This document shows, one piece after another, positions 6,275 through 9,306 of a stretch of 9,306 bases of DNA. The notes below the pieces were generated by a model that saw nothing but the letters and a program-made list of their open reading frames with translations, did no database searches and was not told where the DNA came from. How positions within the stretch are numbered: position 1 is the stretch's first letter; each line of letters opens with the position of its first letter. A program made the position numbers and the translations under genes. This DNA comes from JAZGDL01 sp036477795 (GTDB lineage: Bacteria > Planctomycetota > Phycisphaerae > UBA1845), in contig JAZGDL010000258.1 of NCBI GenBank assembly GCA_036477795.1, positions 1-9,306 of the forward strand, written 5' to 3'.

Positions 6275-6290
6275 TGGCACGCAAGGTGCT
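6275..6290 (+). promoter_or_regulatory. Sigma-54-type -24/-12 promoter for the hemerythrin-like gene
   Basis: TGGCACGCAAGGTGCT matches TGGCACG-N4-TTGCW with a single mismatch (G for the first T of the -12 box), and the GG-N10-GC spacing is exact. The expected start of transcription is near 6301, about 120 nt before ATG 6422. It points away from the similar site on the other strand at 6122-6137; the 137 bp between them are a natural place for activator binding. Confidence 0.6.
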
Positions 6291-6365
6291 AAGTGCACTC
6301 TGCTGCGAAAATGCTGGGGGTTGGCGGAAACAAGCCCGTCCGCTGCTTACCTCATTCCGGCCCAT

Positions 6366-6396
6366 TTGTGGACGGGTTCCGCCGACCGTGTATAAT
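6366..6396 (+). promoter_or_regulatory. Possible housekeeping promoter before the hemerythrin-like gene
   Basis: TATAAT at 6391-6396 is a perfect -10 hexamer. The best -35 candidate, TTGTGG at 6366-6371, is a fair match but 19 bp away. Transcription would begin near 6403. It would add a basal promoter downstream of the sigma-54-type site. Confidence 0.4.
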
Positions 6397-6421
6397 ACAG
6401 TACTTCCGGAAGCCGCCGACT

Positions 6422-6871
6422 ATGAAAGTACAAACAGCCGCCTGGATGCGTGACGAACACCGTGTCACCAGGGAACTCATAGGCGAGGTCACGCGGGTCG
6501 TCGGCAGGGCATCTTCCGCTAACATGCCGGAATGGCTTGATGAACTGCGATACTACTTCAGCAGATTGCGCGCTCACCTGAAAAAACACATGAAGGCTGA
6601 GGAGGCTGGGGGATACCTGGAGCCGGTTCTCGAACTTCGCCCCACGCTGTCGCCCGAGGTTGACCGTCTCAAAGGGGAACATATCGAGTTGGCGCTATCG
6701 CTGGATCAGATCTGCGATGAGCTAGAGCGTCTGGAGCCCGATGACAAGCCATCGATCACCGATACATGTCATCGAATCCAACACCTGATCTCCGCCGTCC
6801 GGCACCATGAAAATCGCGAGGAACTGCTGGTGACGTACGCGTTCAATCAGGATCTCGGCGGGCACGACTGA
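6422..6871 (+). CDS. Hemerythrin-like (HHE) domain protein, 149 residues
   Basis: This is a four-helix-bundle hemerythrin-type domain with candidate di-iron ligands in order: H13 (RDEHRVT), H52 and H56 followed by E60/E61 (AHLKKHMKAEE), H87 (LKGEHIEL), and H128/H129 with E133 (VRHHENREELL). Proteins of this kind bind O2 or NO, or handle iron, in the cytoplasm. ATG 6422 is chosen over the further in-frame start at 6293 because GGAAG lies 9 nt upstream (6408-6412), the domain begins directly after it, and a TATAAT sits at 6391. The two promoter candidates before it and the divergent receiver-CBS unit suggest regulated expression. It is followed by a 134-bp repeat. Which ligands really bind metal cannot be settled from sequence. 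Confidence 0.9.
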   Translation: MKVQTAAWMRDEHRVTRELIGEVTRVVGRASSANMPEWLDELRYYFSRLRAHLKKHMKAEEAGGYLEPVLELRPTLSPEVDRLKGEHIELALSLDQICDELERLEPDDKPSITDTCHRIQHLISAVRHHENREELLVTYAFNQDLGGHD

Positions 6872-6886
6872 TTCTTTCACCCTGGC

Positions 6887-7020
6887 GGCGCGTCAACCTT
6901 CGAATGGTGGGTTGGAGTATGGGGTGAGGGAGCGAAGATTACGGTTCGGGCGTCTGCCAAACGGCAAAGTCACTGCGAAACCCACGGATTCGAATCCGTG
7001 GGCTTGCAATCGAACTGTGA
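6887..7020 (-). repeat. 134-bp dispersed repeat, copy C, with a 22-bp palindromic core
   Basis: This is the inverted partner of 3240-3373: same length, no gaps, about 11 differences. The palindrome at 6981-7002 is intact, while differences cluster in the other half. It begins 15 bp after the hemerythrin-like stop, so it will be part of that transcript unless transcription ends first. No coding frame of its own is convincing. The run from 7021 to 7109 shows nothing further that I can assign; TTGGCACG at 7043-7050 looks like half a sigma-54 site, but the -12 GC is missing. Confidence 0.9.
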
Positions 7021-7109
7021 CCGAGCACAACCACCCATAGTATTGGCACGAATTGTGTTCCTCGCGTCCGCGGGTGGTGGCACTGGGACCCTTCCGTGGG
7101 GCGGCGGAT

Positions 7110-7206
7110 ATCAGAGCCCCAAGCGCCAGCGCGGGGTTGCCAGCCCGCCTGCCTGTGCGGGCACGCAGACAGGTTGCTTACGCTCCGGGCTCTGATCGCA
7201 GTTGCA
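7110..7206 (+). repeat. MITE-like repeat, SPKRQRG type, long copy
   Basis: ATCAGAGCCC (7110-7119) and GGGCTCTGAT (7187-7196) are perfect 10-bp inverted ends. Inside are AGCGCCAGCGCGGGG and a second small palindromic part around CCTGTGCGGGCACGCAGACAGG-like sequence (about 7150-7172). The AGTTGCA tail (7200-7206) is shared with the inverted copy at 4775-4846. It ends 57 bp before the transporter start. Confidence 0.82.
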
Positions 7207-7263
7207 TAACAAGTACAGCCGGGTATCGTGTCGGGGGCCGATGCGTCGCTCTGGAGCGGGACT

Positions 7264-7980
7264 GTGGATCATACTTCACTCAACTATTTAACAGCTCTGG
7301 CAGCCTTCACCGGAGTGGTTCATACCGCGATGGGTCCGGACCACTATGTCCCGTTCATCGCCATGGCTAGGGTTGGTCGATGGTCGTTCAGCAAGATGCT
7401 CGTGATTACGGTGCTTTGCGGGCTGGGGCATGTGCTCGGATCAGTGGCCCTGGGGCTGGTTGGTCTTACGCTGGGGCTGATGGTTGGCGGATTGGAAGCG
7501 ATCGAGGCTGCACGGGGCGGCGTCGCCGCCTGGCTGCTGCTGGGATTCGGGCTGGCATACACCGCGTGGGGAATCCGTCATGCGCTGCGAAAGCGACCGC
7601 ACAGCCATCTTCACGGGCATGCTGACGGTACCGTGCACAGACATTCACACGCACACGTTGATGATCATTCGCACGTTCACGCCGGAAACAAAGATCGCTC
7701 GTCCTTGACTCCGTGGGCCCTGTTCGTGGTTTTCGTGTTTGGACCGTGCGAAGTGTTGATCCCGCAATTGATGTACCCGGTGGCCCACCACAACTGGTGG
7801 GGGCTGTTCGTGGTTGTTGCCGTCTTCGCAATCGCAACCGTTGGAACGATGGTCGCAGCCGTTACGGTCGGCTACAAAGCCCTGGACAAGGTGGCTGTTC
7901 CCCATCTCGAGCGCTACTCACACGCCGTTGCGGGATTAGCCATCAGCGCTTGCGGTGTGGCCATCAAGTTCGGGATATAG
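7264..7980 (+). CDS. NicO/UreH-type membrane metal transporter with a His-rich loop
   Basis: The 238-residue protein shows about six membrane segments and the family-like signatures HTAMGPDHYVPFIAMA (about 20-35) and GLGH (53-56), resembling HX4-5DH motifs of NiCoT, RcnA and UreH proteins, which move Ni2+ or Co2+ across the inner membrane. The loop at about 113-139 has 11 His in 27 residues (HSHLHGH, HRHSHAH, HSHVH), typical of metal-binding loops in this group. A later segment, FGPCEVLIPQLMYP (159-172), has the shape of a pore-lining helix. GTG 7264 is preferred because GGAG (7253-7256) sits 7 nt before it; GTG 7228 is also in frame and would add 12 residues, with no good ribosome site. No urease or hydrogenase gene is in the window, so substrate and direction of transport stay open. 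Confidence 0.82.
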   Translation: MDHTSLNYLTALAAFTGVVHTAMGPDHYVPFIAMARVGRWSFSKMLVITVLCGLGHVLGSVALGLVGLTLGLMVGGLEAIEAARGGVAAWLLLGFGLAYTAWGIRHALRKRPHSHLHGHADGTVHRHSHAHVDDHSHVHAGNKDRSSLTPWALFVVFVFGPCEVLIPQLMYPVAHHNWWGLFVVVAVFAIATVGTMVAAVTVGYKALDKVAVPHLERYSHAVAGLAISACGVAIKFGI

Positions 7981-8054
7981 TGTGATGTCTCGTGCAGATG
8001 CGAGTTTTGGCCAACGTCGATAGTGATTGCCAAGCGGCGTGCTCCGTCGCGTGA

Positions 8055-8074
8055 CCGCTCCCTGACGGTCGCGG
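8055..8074 (-). repeat. 20-bp dispersed repeat, second copy
   Basis: This is the inverted copy of 2863-2882 (19 of 20). Together with GCGTGACCG just before it, it forms a small hairpin with CGGTCGCGG. From 7981 to 8416 there is no convincing gene; besides this repeat the stretch holds a terminator, a palindromic module and a hairpin, listed separately. Confidence 0.6.
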
Positions 8075-8124
8075 CTCGGTTAGCGCTTGTGGTTGTGCAC
8101 GCTCTGACCTTACCCGACGCGGCG

Positions 8125-8213
8125 AAAAAAAATGACCGGAGTCGGCGGCACCCTCATTGTTCGGGCCGGAGTGGGATTTGAAGATTGAGGGTTATGAGGC
8201 CGCCAACTCCGGT
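8125..8213 (-). terminator. Intrinsic terminator with a long arm, for the sigma-54 activator gene
   Basis: Read on the minus strand, ACCGGAGTTGGCGGC (8213-8199) pairs at 14 of 15 positions with 8149-8135. An inner stem CCCTCA/TGAGGG (8191-8186 and 8156-8151) narrows the loop. The stem is followed at once by CA and eight T residues (8132-8125). This is a good rho-independent terminator except for its long loop of about 29 nt inside the inner stem. It lies about 200 nt after the activator stop. On the plus strand it has no T-tract. Confidence 0.65.
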
Positions 8214-8315
8214 GTTTGCATCAGTCATAACTAGCACGTGGCATGCCGGACCGGATATGGTCCTTAAGTTTCCGCCAGGGGCTGCCAAACACCCTTCACG
8301 CTGTGGCACGGCGGG

Positions 8316-8345
8316 GAAACCCACGGAATTGAATCCGTGGGCTTG
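8316..8345 (-). repeat. Palindromic module of the 134-bp repeat on its own (copy D)
   Basis: These 30 bp match 6977-7006 at 28 of 30 positions, and matching stops on both sides. The two changes fall in the centre (GGAATTGAATCC against GGATTCGAATCC) and weaken the palindrome; the outer CCCACGG/CCGTGGG arms still pair. Confidence 0.78.
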
Positions 8346-8366
8346 GGCCATGCAAGGAGGGTATGC

Positions 8367-8397
8367 GGCAAATCACGCACCAACTGTGTGATTTGCC
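8367..8397. other. 13-bp-stem hairpin just after the activator gene
   Basis: GGCAAATCAC (8367-8376) and GTGATTTGCC (8388-8397) are perfect inverted repeats; the inner GCA and TGT extend the stem with one G-T pair, leaving a 5-nt loop. It begins 19 bp after the activator stop codon on the minus strand. There is no T-tract on either side. It could be a transcript-stabilising hairpin or a protein-binding dyad. Confidence 0.55.
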
Positions 8398-8416
8398 ACT
8401 ATTGCCAGAGTGCAAG

Positions 8417-9306
8417 TCAAAGGAGCTTATGTTTTTCCAGGCGGTATCGAAAGGTGTTTCGTGAAAGTCCCAGCAGTCTGGCTGCTTTGGTCTGATTATC
8501 GTCAGCATGAGCCAGGGCTTGCTTCAGAAGTTCGCCTTCGAGCAACTCGAGATCGATACCGCCCGGTGGTAGCCTGAAGTCACCTGGAACTACCGCGGCC
8601 CCGTCCGGCTGGACCCGGCCCAGGACAAGGTCTTCCGCTTCAAGCCTGGAACCCTTGCCCAGCAGAACGGCACGCTCGCAAACGTTTCTCAGTTCGCGTA
8701 CGTTGCCCGGCCACTGGTAGGCGCGGAGTTTCTCTTGGGCCGACTCGGAAATACTGGTCACCTCCTTCTTGAATTCCGAGGCGAAGTTGGACACGAAGAA
8801 CTGGGCCAGCGACAGAACGTCATCGCCCCGGTCACGCACCGGGGGCAGCTCGATGGACACCACGTTGAGTCTAAAGAACAGGTCGCGGCGAAAGGCACCT
8901 TCTTCCAGGGCCTTTTCAATATCACGATTGGTGGCGGCCAGGATTCGTACGTCGACGCGGATCTCCTCCGTGCCGCCGACCCTTCGAAAAGTGCGATCCT
9001 CCAGGAATCGAAGCAGCTTGGCTTGCAGGGTGGGAGGCATATCGCCCACTTCGTCGAGAAAGACGGTCCCACCGTCGGCCAACTCAAACAACCCTTTCTT
9101 CTGCGATCGAGCGTCGGTGAAGGCCCCGCGTTCGTGTCCGAAGAGTTCGCTCTCCAGCAGGCTCTCCGAAATCGCCGTGCAAGTGACGTTCATGAAGGGC
9201 TTGGGGGCCCGGTCGGAATTGTAATGAATCACTCTGGCGATCAGGTCCTTGCCCGTTCCGGTCTCTCCGCGCAGGAAAACCGTGGTGGCCCCGCTCTTGG
9301 ACACGT
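8417..9306 (-). CDS. Sigma-54-dependent activator, AAA+ and Fis-type HTH (N-terminus beyond the right edge)
   Basis: The visible part is the central and C-terminal region of an NtrC-type enhancer-binding protein, which remodels sigma-54 RNA polymerase using ATP. Numbered from the first in-window codon: Walker A GETGTGKD (13-20), the sigma-54 contact loop GAFTDA (60-65), Walker B with GGTVFLDE (78-85), arginine-finger region RRDLFFRL (139-146), WPGNVREL (198-205) and a Fis-type helix-turn-helix at about 255-295 ending KHKLL. The contact loop has Asp where the common form is GAFTGA; GAFTDA is a recurring natural variant as far as I recall. GTG 9304 is in mid-domain, not a start; the frame continues past the edge, so the sensory domain and the signal it reads are not visible. 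It converges on the transporter gene. Confidence 0.93.
   Translation of the reverse strand, partial: VSKSGATTVFLRGETGTGKDLIARVIHYNSDRAPKPFMNVTCTAISESLLESELFGHERGAFTDARSQKKGLFELADGGTVFLDEVGDMPPTLQAKLLRFLEDRTFRRVGGTEEIRVDVRILAATNRDIEKALEEGAFRRDLFFRLNVVSIELPPVRDRGDDVLSLAQFFVSNFASEFKKEVTSISESAQEKLRAYQWPGNVRELRNVCERAVLLGKGSRLEAEDLVLGRVQPDGAAVVPGDFRLPPGGIDLELLEGELLKQALAHADDNQTKAARLLGLSRNTFRYRLEKHKLL

Noticed and set aside
6098..6292. 64-codon plus-strand frame between the receiver-like and hemerythrin-like genes
   Set aside because: It has a TTG start and no ribosome site, and it overlaps both sigma-54-type sites; its composition shows no domain.
7043..7058. Possible sigma-54 site TTGGCACG before the transporter
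   Set aside because: The -24 half is good, but the -12 GC is replaced by GT and 200 bp of repeat lie before the gene.

Overview
The window looks like a piece of a Planctomycetota chromosome, possibly Phycisphaerae-like. The reasons are the high GC content, the TTG and GTG start codons, a PfaD/enoyl-reductase gene typical of PUFA-type synthase clusters, an NtrC-type activator, and many short palindromic repeats at gene boundaries of kinds I associate with this phylum. The phylum call is inference; no rRNA or marker gene settles it.

Layout. Positions 1-1573 (minus) hold pfaD, which lacks only its last few codons beyond the left edge. A 98-bp unit with 12-bp inverted ends, flanked by 31-bp direct repeats, sits at its start. 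Upstream on the same strand is ispH (1732-2715), with a TTG start and a last stretch and stop codon that come from a dispersed repeat. From 2716 to 3428 there are repeats, a possible 52-residue basic protein (3033-3191) and a 134-bp repeat (3240-3373). A small lipoprotein gene (3429-3944, plus) meets a membrane-protein gene (4010-4534, minus) head-on over a long hairpin repeat that also supplies the membrane protein's last codons. That membrane-protein gene has an in-frame amber codon at 4553-4555 that cuts off its first membrane segment.

The middle is a divergent regulatory block. A degenerate receiver-domain gene (5636-5992) and a CBS-CBS-ACT-like gene (4985-5605) are read leftwards, and a hemerythrin-like gene (6422-6871) rightwards. 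The intergenic space between them has a sigma-54-type -24/-12 site facing each way, each about 120 nt upstream of its gene. A second copy of the 134-bp repeat (6887-7020, inverted) and a MITE-like repeat (7110-7206) follow. Next come a NicO/UreH-type metal transporter gene with a His-rich loop (7264-7980), a non-coding stretch with a terminator and two other hairpins, and the AAA+ and Fis-type domains of a sigma-54 activator (8417-9306, minus) that runs off the right edge.

How the genes might fit together: ispH supplies isoprenoid precursors, and pfaD belongs to a polyketide/PUFA-type lipid synthase probably encoded further left. The receiver-like, CBS-ACT and hemerythrin genes look like a sigma-54-controlled sensing group, and a sigma-54 activator lies 1.5 kb further on. 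The direct link between that activator and those promoters is untested. The most distinctive theme is repeats acting at gene edges: two genes end inside repeat sequence, and the start of a third lies in a duplicated segment.
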